Of a stretch of 64,000 nt of DNA, positions 1 through 8,691 are shown piece after piece (positions within the stretch are counted from its first letter, which is position 1; each line of letters begins with the position of its first letter). This DNA comes from CAVZVW01 sp963778845 (lineage in GTDB: Bacteria > Actinomycetota > Actinomycetes > Actinomycetales > Kineosporiaceae), in contig CAVZVW010000009.1 in assembly GCA_963778845.1 (NCBI GenBank), positions 1,240,001-1,304,000 on the forward strand, in the 5' to 3' direction. The position numbers and the translations under genes were made by a program. Under the pieces are notes generated by a model that was not told where the DNA came from, did not search any database, and worked only from the letters and a program-made list of their open reading frames with translations.

Positions 1-967
<967 letters not shown>

Positions 968-1185
968 GGCGAAACCTCTCTCGTACGGCAGCGCCCCGCA
1001 CCGAGGCGGGACGGCGGGGACACGGGACGGCGGGACAGCCAGGTGGGCGCCTCGCAACCGCCCCGGCGCGGCCCCTCTGGGCCGGCGGCATCACCAACGC
1101 CGGAACTGCCTCCACGGTAGCAAGGAAGGACCCCGCCGGCGACGACGGCGCAGCGCGGATGTGGCCGCCGGGGTGGCACTGAGGG

Positions 1186-1276
1186 CCTCGCGCCGTCCCC
1201 GCATCCTCGCGCCGTCCCCGCACCTCGCGCCGTCCCCGCACCTCGCGCCGTCCCCGCACCTCGCGCCGTCCCAGCA
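1186..1276. repeat. 18-bp tandem repeat, five units
   Basis: Five head-to-tail copies of cctcgcgccgtccccgca, at 1186-1203, 1205-1222, 1223-1240, 1241-1258 and 1259-1276. There is one extra T at 1204, and the last unit differs near its end. It lies about 40 bp upstream of the LysE-type gene and well upstream of ahcY. Confidence 0.9.
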
Positions 1277-1300
1277 ACGTGGCGCTCGCGCTGCCGGTGC

Positions 1301-1306
1301 GATGAT
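1301..1306 (+). promoter_or_regulatory. Possible -10 element of a leaderless LysE-type mRNA
   Basis: The hexamer GATGAT sits 6 nt before the GTG at 1313. It is a weaker match than the other TANNNT cases in this window, but the spacing is the same, so transcription may start at or next to the start codon. Confidence 0.3.
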
Positions 1307-1312
1307 CCCTGC

Positions 1313-1918
1313 GTGCTCCCGCTCGCCTCCTTCATCGCGGGCTTGGTCGCCGGCCTCGCGATAGCCATTCCTCTGGGCGCGATCGGGGTGTTGCTGGTTC
1401 AGGAGGGCGTGACTCGCGGGTGGCGACCCGCGGCCGCCGGAGCCACGGGTGTTGCCCTGGTCGACTTCGCCTATGCATGCGTGGCCGTCGTCGCCGGTGC
1501 CGCGGTCGCCGACGCCCTGACCGGCCGCATCCGCGCGGTGCAGCTCGTGGGTGCCGTCGTGCTGACCGCGGTGGCGGTGCGCGGCCTGATCGGGCTCCGC
1601 CGCCCAGCGGGGGCCTCAGGCCTGGAGGTGCCGACCGGGCAGGTGATGCGCCGCTTCTTCGCCCTGACCTTGGTCAACCCGCTCACCGCGGTCTATTTCG
1701 TCGTGCTGACGGCTACCCTCGGCTCGACGTTGGAGGGGCCGGCGGCACGGACGGCGTTCGTCCTGGGGGTCTTCCTCGCCTCCTGGGCCTGGCAGCTTCT
1801 CCTGGCGGCCATCGGTGCGTTCGCGGGCGCCCGGCTACCCGGGTGGGCCCGCACGGCGACGAGCGTCACGGGATACCTGGTCGTGCTCGGATATGCCGTG
1901 CGTCTCACGTACGGCTGA
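1313..1918 (+). CDS. LysE/RhtB-family exporter
   Basis: Inner-membrane exporter of the LysE superfamily, which expels amino acids or similar small solutes. The 201-residue product has the family's usual length and about six hydrophobic segments. The N-terminal segment FIAGLVAGLAIAIPLGAIGV is a LysE-like PxGP-type entry helix, and TLVNPLTAVYFVVLTATLG is the family's NP-containing fourth helix. The start is GTG, with no clear ribosome site; a -10-like hexamer 6 nt upstream suggests a leaderless message. It ends 4 bp from the convergent DedA gene. The substrate cannot be told from sequence. Confidence 0.85.
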   Translation: MLPLASFIAGLVAGLAIAIPLGAIGVLLVQEGVTRGWRPAAAGATGVALVDFAYACVAVVAGAAVADALTGRIRAVQLVGAVVLTAVAVRGLIGLRRPAGASGLEVPTGQVMRRFFALTLVNPLTAVYFVVLTATLGSTLEGPAARTAFVLGVFLASWAWQLLLAAIGAFAGARLPGWARTATSVTGYLVVLGYAVRLTYG

Positions 1919-1922
1919 GCTC

Positions 1923-2552
1923 CTACCCAGCAGAGCCGGCGTCCGGCTCACTCACGCCGCGGTGCCGTCGCCGTGCCCAGACCGCGATCGCAAGCACCAC
2001 CACGGCAGCGGTCACGACGGCCCCAGCCGTGCCGACCTTCTGCTCGACCGCCTGGTAGGAGTTCCCGGCGAGGTAGCCGATCAGGCTGAAGGCCACCCCC
2101 CAGGCCAGACCCCCCATCGCGTTGAAGAGCAGGAAGCGTCTGTAGGGCATGTGGCTGACCCCCGCCAAACCCGGCATCACCGCCCGAAGGAACGCCGTCC
2201 ACCGGGCGAGGAAGACCGCGTACGCGCCGCGCTCACGAAGGTAAGAGCGCGCGCCGTCCAACCTGGCCTCGTGGCGAAGCAACGGGCGCCACTTCAGGAC
2301 ACGCGCGCCGTAATGCCGGCCGACCTCGTAGCCGACGCTGTCACCGACCACGGCTGCCACGACCACGAGAGCCATGAGTGCCGCGAGGTCGATGTCGCCA
2401 CGTGCCGCCAGAACACCGCCGAGGACGACGGCGGTCTCACCGGGTAGCACGAAGCCGATGAAGACGGCGGCCTCACCGAACACCAGGAGGCCGATGACGG
2501 TGTACGCAAGAGCCGGCGGCATGGAGAGGATGCCGTCGAGCACGTGCGACAT
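1923..2552 (-). CDS. DedA family membrane protein
   Basis: DedA/SNARE-associated (VTT) membrane protein. Members act in membrane homeostasis, and some flip undecaprenyl phosphate or phosphatidylethanolamine. Features seen: hydrophobic N-terminal helix with FGEAAVFIGFVLPGETAVVLGG, the GD(S)VGYEVGRHYG segment, and the conserved FLARWTAFLRAVMPGLAGVS motif containing the family arginines, followed by GLAWGVAFSLIGYLAG. The frame is open upstream to 2621, but ATG 2552 gives 209 residues, the family's length, and has GGAGGTG about 8 nt before it. Convergent with the LysE-type gene; a single-gene unit. Confidence 0.9.
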   Translation of the reverse strand: MSHVLDGILSMPPALAYTVIGLLVFGEAAVFIGFVLPGETAVVLGGVLAARGDIDLAALMALVVVAAVVGDSVGYEVGRHYGARVLKWRPLLRHEARLDGARSYLRERGAYAVFLARWTAFLRAVMPGLAGVSHMPYRRFLLFNAMGGLAWGVAFSLIGYLAGNSYQAVEQKVGTAGAVVTAAVVVLAIAVWARRRHRGVSEPDAGSAG

Positions 2553-2779
2553 CGGACTAGCACCTCCGGGCAGGCGGTGACAGGTGCGATCGGCAGGTCC
2601 TACCGGCTGCAAGCCTGTCATGTCGTACGCGAGTGACGGCGCCGGACGCCGCCCGCGCGGCGTCCCCGGCGACCCTCAGCGACATGCGACCCCCGAGCGA
2701 CCGCGACCCCCGACCCCAGGTGGACGATCAGGCGCGCCCGACACGCCCCCCAGGTGAGCGATCGCGCCAGCGGACTGCG

Positions 2780-2785
2780 TAGCCT
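2780..2785 (+). promoter_or_regulatory. -10 element, leaderless response-regulator mRNA
   Basis: TAGCCT followed by exactly 7 nt and the ATG at 2793. No ribosome site is visible, so transcription probably starts at the A of the start codon. Confidence 0.5.
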
Positions 2786-2792
2786 CACGGAT

Positions 2793-3503
2793 ATGTCGAG
2801 CGAGCCATCCGTCACGTTGCTCGTGGTGGAGGACGACGAGGCGATCGGTCGCCCGCTGACGGCGGCACTGCGCGGCCAGGGTTACGACGTCCTGTGGGGA
2901 CTGACCGCCGCCGAGGCCCTCGAGCTCGCGACCGCCGAGCCACCCGCTCTCGTGCTGCTCGACCTGGGCCTACCGGATCTCGACGGCGTCGAGGTGTGCC
3001 GCCACCTGCGCGGCCTGGTCCCCGCGGCCGTGATCGTCGTCCTGTCCGCGCGCGCGGAGGACGTCGACGTCGTCCTCGGGTTGGAGGCGGGCGCCGACGA
3101 CTACCTGACGAAGCCCTTCAGGCTGCCCGTGCTGCTCGCCCGGGTGCGCGCGCACCTGCGCCGCCAGGGCCCGCCGTCCTTGGCCCACGTCGACCGCGAG
3201 GTCATCGAGATCGGGCGGATGCGGCTGGACCTCGGCGCTCGGCGATGCGAGGTGTCCGGGAACGACGTCGCCCTGCGGCCGAAGGAGTTCGAGCTACTGA
3301 CAGCGCTGGTCGTCGAGGCCGGTCACGCTGTTACTCGCGAGCAGCTCATGTCCGAGGTCTGGGACGAGCACTGGTCCGGCTCTACCAAGACCCTGGACAT
3401 GCACGTCTCGTCCCTGCGCCGCAAGCTCGCCGAGCAGGGTGAGGACCCGGCGCGGATCGTGACGCTTCGCGGTTACGGCTACCGCTACGACTTACCTGCC
3501 TGA
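2793..3503 (+). CDS. OmpR/PhoB-family response regulator
   Basis: Two-component DNA-binding response regulator of 236 residues. The receiver domain (about 8-120) has the acidic pair E13/D14-D15, phospho-acceptor D57 in LLDLGLPDLDG, S85 and K107 in LTKPF. The C-terminal winged helix (about 138-235) has RPKEFELLTALV and the recognition-helix/wing segment TLDMHVSSLRRKL...TLRGYGYRY. The frame is open back to 2754, but ATG 2793 is preferred: it places the receiver at the usual distance and lies 7 nt after a TAGCCT -10. The partner kinase is almost certainly the convergent gene, whose 3' end overlaps this one by 19 bp; the pair is not an operon. Confidence 0.95.
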   Translation: MSSEPSVTLLVVEDDEAIGRPLTAALRGQGYDVLWGLTAAEALELATAEPPALVLLDLGLPDLDGVEVCRHLRGLVPAAVIVVLSARAEDVDVVLGLEAGADDYLTKPFRLPVLLARVRAHLRRQGPPSLAHVDREVIEIGRMRLDLGARRCEVSGNDVALRPKEFELLTALVVEAGHAVTREQLMSEVWDEHWSGSTKTLDMHVSSLRRKLAEQGEDPARIVTLRGYGYRYDLPA

Positions 3504-4993
3504 GCCGGCGCCGCCCCAGCCGCCTGAGCCGGCGCCGCCTCAGCCGCCCGAGCCGGCGTCGCCCCAGCCGGCTCGACGGATGCATTGCCAGCCGGCGGGC
3601 CAGTTGCAGCCCCGGCGCCCGGCGTCGGGTCCGCGACAGCGCCGTGTGCTCCGTGTGCGCCCGGCCGGGCCATGGGCAGCAGCACGGCGAAGGTCGGCGG
3701 CACGGCACGCATGAGCTCGAGCCGGCCGCCGTCGGCCTCGACCAGCGATCGGGCCAGGGCGAGGCCGATCCCCGTACCGCGCGACTCGGCCGAACGCCGG
3801 TGGAAGATCCGGTTCGGCTCGCCGGTCACCCCGGACCCCTCATCGCTCACCTCGATCACAACGGTCTCCTCGGCCGCGCGCGCCGCCAGCCTGACGGTGC
3901 CGGCGCCGTGCGTGAGGGCGTTGCTGAGCAACACGTCCAGCACAGTGCGCAGGGCTGGTGCGGAGCTGGCGACGTCCGGCAGCCCGGCTTCAACGCTGGT
4001 CTCCAGACCGCGGTCGCGCTCCTCCAGCGGACGCGCCCACGCCGCGCAGACGTCGTTGAGGGCGGCCGCGACGTCGCTGCCCTCGCCCGGCCCGCCGGTG
4101 TCACGGGCCAGAGCGAGCAGGTCCAGGACCGTCTGCTCCAGCCGGTCCAAGCCGATGAGCGCGTCCTCGGCGGCGGCGCGCACATCGGCACCAGGGGTCA
4201 GCAGGGCGGACTCGATGCCGATCCGAACCGCCGTGAGCGGGGTGCGCAGCTGGTGGCTGGCGTCGGCGGTGAAGGCGCGCTCACGCTCCAGCATGCCGCC
4301 GAGCCGCCGCGCGGTTCGCGCCAGGCTCTCCCCCGCGGCGTCCACCTCAGCCACTCCGGCGGGCAGAGCCCTCACCGAGAAGTCGCCCTGGCCGAGAGCG
4401 TCGGCGGCCTCGGCCAGGGACTGCAGGGGTCGGGCGATCTGGCGGGCGCGGGCTCGCCCGAAGGCGGCGACGACCGCGAGCACGAGGGCAGCCAGCCCGG
4501 CCATCACGGCCCAGGTCAGGTACGTGCGGCTGCGCACCTCGCCGTAGGGCTCGGCCGCCCGCACGACGTAGCGTCCTTCATCGTCGGCGAGCACCGGGAC
4601 GGCGACCATCACCTGGCCGTCCAGTACCCCGTTCTCCTCGATGCCGGTACGTCCGGCCCGAGTCACCAATGCCTCGGCAGTCGCCGGTCCCGTGCCGGCG
4701 ATCCTTGCTCCCGAGATGTCGTACACACCCAGGGTGGTGTTGCGACCGTGGGCCCGGGGCACCACGACCTGGTCGGCGGAGTTGCCGGCCGCGACGGCGT
4801 TCGTCAGCTCCGCCCGCACCCGCTCGGCATCCCTGGCGAGGCTGGACTGGATCTCGTTGCGGTAGAGGCCGCCCACCGCCGCAGCCAAGGGCAGTGCGAA
4901 GAGCAGGGTCGCCAGGGCCGCGGACACCACGATGGCTCGCTGCAGGACCGCACTCAGCCCCGGGGAGCGCCGTGGCCTCGCCGGTGCGTGCAT
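3485..4993 (-). CDS. Sensor histidine kinase
   Basis: Membrane histidine kinase of about 502 residues, the likely partner of the adjacent OmpR regulator. Order: TM1 about 18-42, extracytoplasmic sensor of about 115 residues, TM2 about 158-178, HAMP (about 180-235, IARPLQSLAEAADAL), HisKA with H247 in DASHQLRTPL, and HATPase with the N box LLSNALTHG and DEGSGV / GTGIGLALARSL G boxes. After residue about 450 comes an Ala/Pro-rich low-complexity tail ending in repeats like APAQAAGAAPAQAG, the part that overlaps the regulator gene by 19 bp. The ATG at 4993 is chosen because TACTCT (5000-5005) precedes it by 6 nt; the open frame runs on to 5059. Convergent orientation of kinase and regulator is unusual. 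Confidence 0.93.
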   Translation of the reverse strand: MHAPARPRRSPGLSAVLQRAIVVSAALATLLFALPLAAAVGGLYRNEIQSSLARDAERVRAELTNAVAAGNSADQVVVPRAHGRNTTLGVYDISGARIAGTGPATAEALVTRAGRTGIEENGVLDGQVMVAVPVLADDEGRYVVRAAEPYGEVRSRTYLTWAVMAGLAALVLAVVAAFGRARARQIARPLQSLAEAADALGQGDFSVRALPAGVAEVDAAGESLARTARRLGGMLERERAFTADASHQLRTPLTAVRIGIESALLTPGADVRAAAEDALIGLDRLEQTVLDLLALARDTGGPGEGSDVAAALNDVCAAWARPLEERDRGLETSVEAGLPDVASSAPALRTVLDVLLSNALTHGAGTVRLAARAAEETVVIEVSDEGSGVTGEPNRIFHRRSAESRGTGIGLALARSLVEADGGRLELMRAVPPTFAVLLPMARPGAHGAHGAVADPTPGAGAATGPPAGNASVEPAGATPARAAEAAPAQAAGAAPAQAGKS

Positions 4994-4999
4994 GCACCC

Positions 5000-5005
5000 A
5001 GAGTA
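5000..5005 (-). promoter_or_regulatory. -10 element, leaderless histidine-kinase mRNA
   Basis: On the minus strand TACTCT lies 6 nt before ATG 4993. It supports this start over the upstream in-frame alternatives. Confidence 0.45.
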
Positions 5006-5132
5006 GGTTTCCCCGGGCCTCCGCGTCCGGCAAGCGCGGCGTAGCAGCCTGAACTGCACAGGGTCGGGGCCTCACCCGCATGGCAACCGGTGCCGCACGA
5101 CTCCGGGTTCGCGATGTCCAGCCGTGTCAGGC

Positions 5133-5138
5133 TAGACT
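5133..5138 (+). promoter_or_regulatory. -10 element, leaderless HTH/Clp-N operon mRNA
   Basis: TAGACT followed by exactly 7 nt and GTG 5146. No Shine-Dalgarno-like sequence is visible. Confidence 0.5.
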
Positions 5139-5145
5139 GACGGAC

Positions 5146-5349
5146 GTGTCCGACCGCCCCCTCGCCGACAGCCTGCATTCCGGCGACCCGGCCGTGGGTC
5201 TGCGCGCAGTGGGAGCGTTGCACCGCCTCGCCGAGCAGGTGGAGGCCAGTTACGTCGCGCTCGCTCGAGAGCGCGGCTGGTCATGGGAGCAGATCGGCGA
5301 CGCCCTCGGCGTCTCGCGGCAGTCGGTCCACGCCAAGTACGGGAAGTGA
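5146..5349 (+). CDS. Small helix-turn-helix protein
   Basis: Predicted 67-residue cytosolic DNA-binding protein. The C-terminal half, ALARERGWSWEQIGDALGVSRQSVHAKYGK, is a compact HTH of the kind found in short actinobacterial regulators. GTG 5146 is chosen because of the -10 hexamer 7 nt upstream; the frame is open to an ATG at 5080. Only 6 bp separate it from the Clp-N gene, so the two are cotranscribed. Comparable HTH plus Clp-N pairs are known in actinobacteria, but their function is not established as far as I know. Confidence 0.8.
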   Translation: MSDRPLADSLHSGDPAVGLRAVGALHRLAEQVEASYVALARERGWSWEQIGDALGVSRQSVHAKYGK

Positions 5350-5355
5350 CGTCAC

Positions 5356-6045
5356 ATGGTCCAGCGCCTCAGTATCGATGCCCGGCGACGCGTGCTGGAC
5401 CTCGCTGCGCAAGAGGCTCGCGATCGTGGTGACCGTCGTATCGGCACCGACCACCTGCTGTTGGCCCTGCTGAACGACGCGTCGGCCCTGCCGGCGCGTG
5501 TCCTCGACACCGACCTGACTGCTGCCCGGGCTGCGTGCGTCGAGCTCGATCGCGCCGCCCTCAGCGCGGTCGGGGTGGATGTCGACCACCTGGGCCCGCC
5601 GCGAGTCGTGGCCAACCGGCGACGCCCGCCCTTCAGCTCGGGAGCCCGAGCTCTTCTTGCTCGTGGAGTCGCAGAGGCGCGGGCGTCGAGAGCCCGACGG
5701 ATCGAGACCAGACATCTGCTGATCGCCGTGCTTTCCTGCGAGCGGCCCGACCCTGCCGCGGAGCTCATGGCGGCCCTTGGCGTCGATCGCCGACGCGCGA
5801 GGGCGCGGCTGGATGCCGACTCCGGGGCCGGGGACGTGGCCGAGCCGGAAGCCGCCGAGTCGCGGTCGGAGTCGGAGTCGCAGTCCCCGTCGAGGTCGGA
5901 GTCGCAGTCCCCGTCGAAGTCGGAGTCGGAGTCGCAGTCCCCGTCGAAGTCGGAGTCGGAGTCGCAGTCCCCGTCGAAGTCGGAGTCGGAGTCGCAGTCC
6001 CCGTCGAAGTCGGAGTCGGAGTCCGAGTCCGAGTCCGGCGAGTGA
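5356..6045 (+). CDS. Clp N-domain protein with Ser/Glu/Gln repeat tail
   Basis: A 229-residue protein with the two helical repeats of a Clp N-terminal domain (about 5-65, ARRRVLDLAAQEARDRG..IGTDHLLLALL; about 92-150, ARALLARGVAEARASRARRIETRHLLIAVL) but no AAA+ ATPase module. It therefore cannot be a protease chaperone itself and may bind substrates or ClpC. From about residue 168 to the end it is a low-complexity acidic tail of repeated SESESQSPSK, encoded by a 30-bp tandem repeat. The composition suggests a disordered, possibly phosphorylated, tail. Second gene of a two-gene unit with the HTH protein. The role is inference only. Confidence 0.82.
   Translation: MVQRLSIDARRRVLDLAAQEARDRGDRRIGTDHLLLALLNDASALPARVLDTDLTAARAACVELDRAALSAVGVDVDHLGPPRVVANRRRPPFSSGARALLARGVAEARASRARRIETRHLLIAVLSCERPDPAAELMAALGVDRRRARARLDADSGAGDVAEPEAAESRSESESQSPSRSESQSPSKSESESQSPSKSESESQSPSKSESESQSPSKSESESESESGE
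5863..6042 (+). repeat. 30-bp tandem repeat inside the Clp-N gene
   Basis: Imperfect repeat with four near-perfect units beginning at 5911, 5941, 5971 and 6001 and shorter variants on both sides. Each unit encodes the decapeptide PSKSESESQS. Copy-number changes would stay in frame. Confidence 0.9.
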
Positions 6046-6198
6046 CATGGTGCTTGCCGACGCGGTCACCTCCGTAGGTCGGATCGGGTAGGTCCGTGGC
6101 CGCGCTCGCAGGGAGGCCGGCCCGAACCGTTGCGTTCACGGTCGCACCGGGCACTTCGCCGGCAGAGTCCCGAGGCAAGTCGATCAGACCGTCGCCGG

Positions 6199-8281
6199 TC
6201 AGAACGGCGGGTCTGCCGGCAGCGGCTCAGAGGGAGCCGACGGTCGCCCGGTTCGACCTCGATGCAGAGGCAGGTCATCGGGTCCCTGCCCGTACACCGA
6301 CCCGCGCCCGAGCAGCTGGACAGACCGAACGTCTGAGCCTCGTCCACTGCCCCTCTGAAGTCCCCCGACCGTGAGGGGCGAGCCCGCACACGGGCCCGGC
6401 GCCTCGTACGGGCGGGATGGTGTCAGCGAGCGTGGGAGCCGCTTGTGCACCCGACCGGTCGGAGTCGTCCACACCAGCGTGCCTGGTGGGTCGGCGGGGT
6501 CGGTGGATCGTCGCACCGTGAACCATCCGGCGTCCTTCAGCCGATGGTGTCGTGGGCACAGCCGGTTGCAGTTGCACTCGCACGTCGGCCCGCCCTCGCG
6601 GTACTTGACGCAGTGGTCGGCGTGCGTGGCGGCGATGTGGCAGCCCGGGAATGTGCAGGTTCGATCCCGAACCCTTGTGTGTCGGTCCAGGGTGGCGCCG
6701 GGGCGGTAGCCGTCGGTGAATGTCGAGCGCCCCGAAACCGAGCAGCGTGCCGTGAACGCCATCGACGACGGCGCACCGCCACGAGCCGTTCGCAGCCACG
6801 TCTCGCGCCATGGCTGCCGGAATCGGTCCGACGCCGACGAGGTCGGCGGGATCGTTCGAGAGTCCCATGGCAGTCTCGAGCGTCATCGTGACCACCACCG
6901 CAGGGCGTCGCGGTCGTGCGCCGGCGGCGTCCAGCTTGTCGCCGGCGTTGGCGAACAGGCCGACCAGAGCGTCGGCTCTTCGCTGGTCGTGAGTGCGCGC
7001 GTCGCCTGGGGACTTCGCGCTGCGCGCCAGCTCGTCAAGTACGGCATCGATCAACCGCATGTCCGCAGCGCCGAGGAGGGCCCAGACACTGCCCAGGCCG
7101 ATCGTGCCCGGTGCGCTGCCCATGCTCGGCCGCATCGCCCCGCACACCACCCGACGTTCGGCGGGACCGGACCACTCCGGTTCGGAAGACCTTGTTCCTG
7201 GTTCCCCTGTTCCTGGTTCCCCTGTTCCTGGTTCCCCTGTTCCTGGTTCCCCTGTTCCTGGTTCCCCTGTTCCTGGTTCCCCTGTTCCTGGTTCCCCTGT
7301 TCCTGGCTCCTCACCGGCCGCTCGATGGTGCTCCAGCCGTCGGGCCTCCACCACCGCGCGCGCGAAGTCCAAGGCCCGGCGCAGGCCGGGCGTATTGGTC
7401 CATGTGGCGCCCGGGCCGAACACCTCCGCTTCCACCGAGGCCGCCGAACCGTCGTCCAGCCCCGCAGTCGTCGTGACGATGGCGCACACCTTGGCCCAGT
7501 CAAGGGTGCCGGTGGCGAGCCCGACCGCGGTACGACCAAGGCGATCCTCACGCAAGGCAAGGGCGGCGTCCACGCGTTGCCCGATCGCGTACTCACTCAT
7601 CCCACAGGCCAGGGCGAGCTCGGCGACGACGGACGACCGGCCGTAGAGCTCCGCCTCTGCCAAGGCGCTCGCCCGCATCCGCGCGTCCCGGACCGGGTCA
7701 CCGACGCCGATTCCGGCGGTCACGAAGGCTGGGTCGGTGGCCCTCCGCACGGCCTCGGCCACGGCCGCGAGCTGGAGGGACTGAACCCAGCCGACGAGCC
7801 GCTGGGCTGACGAGACAACGTCGACCAGCTCTGCGTTCCCGAGATCCAGCAACGCATCCGGCCTCGTCGCCTCGGCGAGAACTGCGGCGGCGCCGGGGCC
7901 GGGGCGCCCCTGACCGGCCGATCTCACTCGGTCGACCAGTGATCGGAGCGTACGGGGGGCACCCTCGAAAGCAAGGGCCGGCAGGAACGAGGAGACACCC
8001 GGTGCCACCATGCGCCAGGACGCGGGAAGGAACGTCTCTGTGGTGGAGTTCTTGGCAGTCGAGCCCCCAGTGGTCGAGTCCATGGGGCTCGAGTCCTTGG
8101 CAGTCGGGCCCATCCGGGTGGCCGGCTGGGCGCTCGGCAGTTGGGGGGTCGACGGCTGGAGGGTCGAACGCCGCAGGGTCGACGCAACGTCACGCGGCAC
8201 ATCGCGCGGAAACGGCAGGCTGGACGGTCGCGGCTGGGGCGCCTTCAGGGACCGCCCCGTGACCGTCGTCTCGCTCGCCAC
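6199..8281 (-). CDS. DUF222 / HNH endonuclease (13E12-like), one frameshift
   Basis: HNH nuclease of the DUF222 family common in actinobacterial genomes. N-terminus: a Ser/Thr/Pro-rich leader of about 95 residues, then the DUF222 helical domain (residues about 110-480). The domain is interrupted by an EPGTG pentapeptide repeated about eight times. The HNH part is in another frame: GYRPGATLDRHTRVRDRTC, CTFPGCHIAATHADHCVKY and LCPRHHRLKDAGW, with Cys pairs and the H-N-H core intact. The two frames join if one C is removed from the run at 6730-6733, giving LLGFGRSTFTDGYRP, the expected family sequence, and about 693 residues. The exact C-terminus is uncertain; 6199 is the stop in the HNH frame. 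GTG 8281 follows AGGAG by about 7 nt. A LexA box lies about 100 bp upstream. Confidence 0.8.
7192..7305 (-). repeat. 15-bp tandem repeat inside the HNH gene
   Basis: Seven perfect copies of gttcccctgttcctg (7201-7305), preceded by a partial copy (7192-7200). It is in frame and encodes EPGTG repeats that form a linker within the DUF222 protein. Confidence 0.95.
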
Positions 8282-8691
8282 GTCACTCCTCTCTCCTCGC
8301 GGCCGACGTTCGTCCGCTCACGCTGTGCCGCGGACCGTCGCCCTGGGTGCCCTGATCGCGTCGGCGATCTGTCTGTATTCGAACGTCTGTTCGAACCATA
8401 CCAAGGCCCACCGACAGCCGCGCGCCCCCTCGGCCGACCTGGGGATAGCCCCCGCCCCCCGGGTCGACCTGGGGGTAGCCCCCGCACCGCGCAGCCCACC
8501 GGGGGATAACGCCCCTACCACGCGACCCGACCTCGGACGACGGCCACCCGACCCGCCCGACAGCCGATATTCGCGCAACGGGGGATATCGGCCCGCCACC
8601 GGGGGAACCCCGGGGCAGGTTCCGGCCGCGCGAGCAGCATCAGGGCAGCGCCCGACCACCGAACGGCCGCTGCGGATCGGTCGGCGCTGCC
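8282..8691. other. Intergenic region upstream of the HNH gene
   Basis: Noncoding stretch of 410 bp between the stop of the CDF gene and the HNH gene. It contains the LexA-type box at 8379-8394 and a run of short GC hairpins. Two 22-bp near-identical units (8434-8455 and 8464-8485) each hold a GGGG-TA-CCCC inverted repeat, and a related element lies at 8497-8516. These may terminate transcription coming from the right. No ORF looks coding. Confidence 0.6.
8379..8394. promoter_or_regulatory. LexA (SOS) box
   Basis: TCGAACGTCTGTTCGA is a perfect match to the mycobacterial/actinobacterial LexA consensus TCGAAC-N4-GTTCGA. It lies about 100 bp before the GTG of the HNH nuclease, which predicts DNA-damage induction of that gene. 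Confidence 0.85.

Larger units (their letters stand above)
968..1312. other. Intergenic region between ahcY and the LysE-type gene
   Basis: Divergent intergenic stretch of 345 bp. It must hold the ahcY promoter on the minus strand and the promoter of the exporter on the plus strand. It also contains the 18-bp tandem repeat at 1186-1276. I looked for SAH and SAM riboswitch cores upstream of ahcY and could not match one convincingly. No ORF here looks coding. Confidence 0.6.

Noticed and set aside
968..1130. Possible SAH or SAM riboswitch upstream of ahcY
   Set aside because: Fragments such as ggcgctgcc occur, but the ordered conserved core and pairing of either class could not be laid out. 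A covariance-model search would settle it.
5281..6069. Arg/Leu-repeat minus-strand ORF opposite the Clp-N gene
   Set aside because: Its LRLRLRRG repeats are only the reverse reading of the 30-bp repeat. The plus-strand Clp-N domain is clear.
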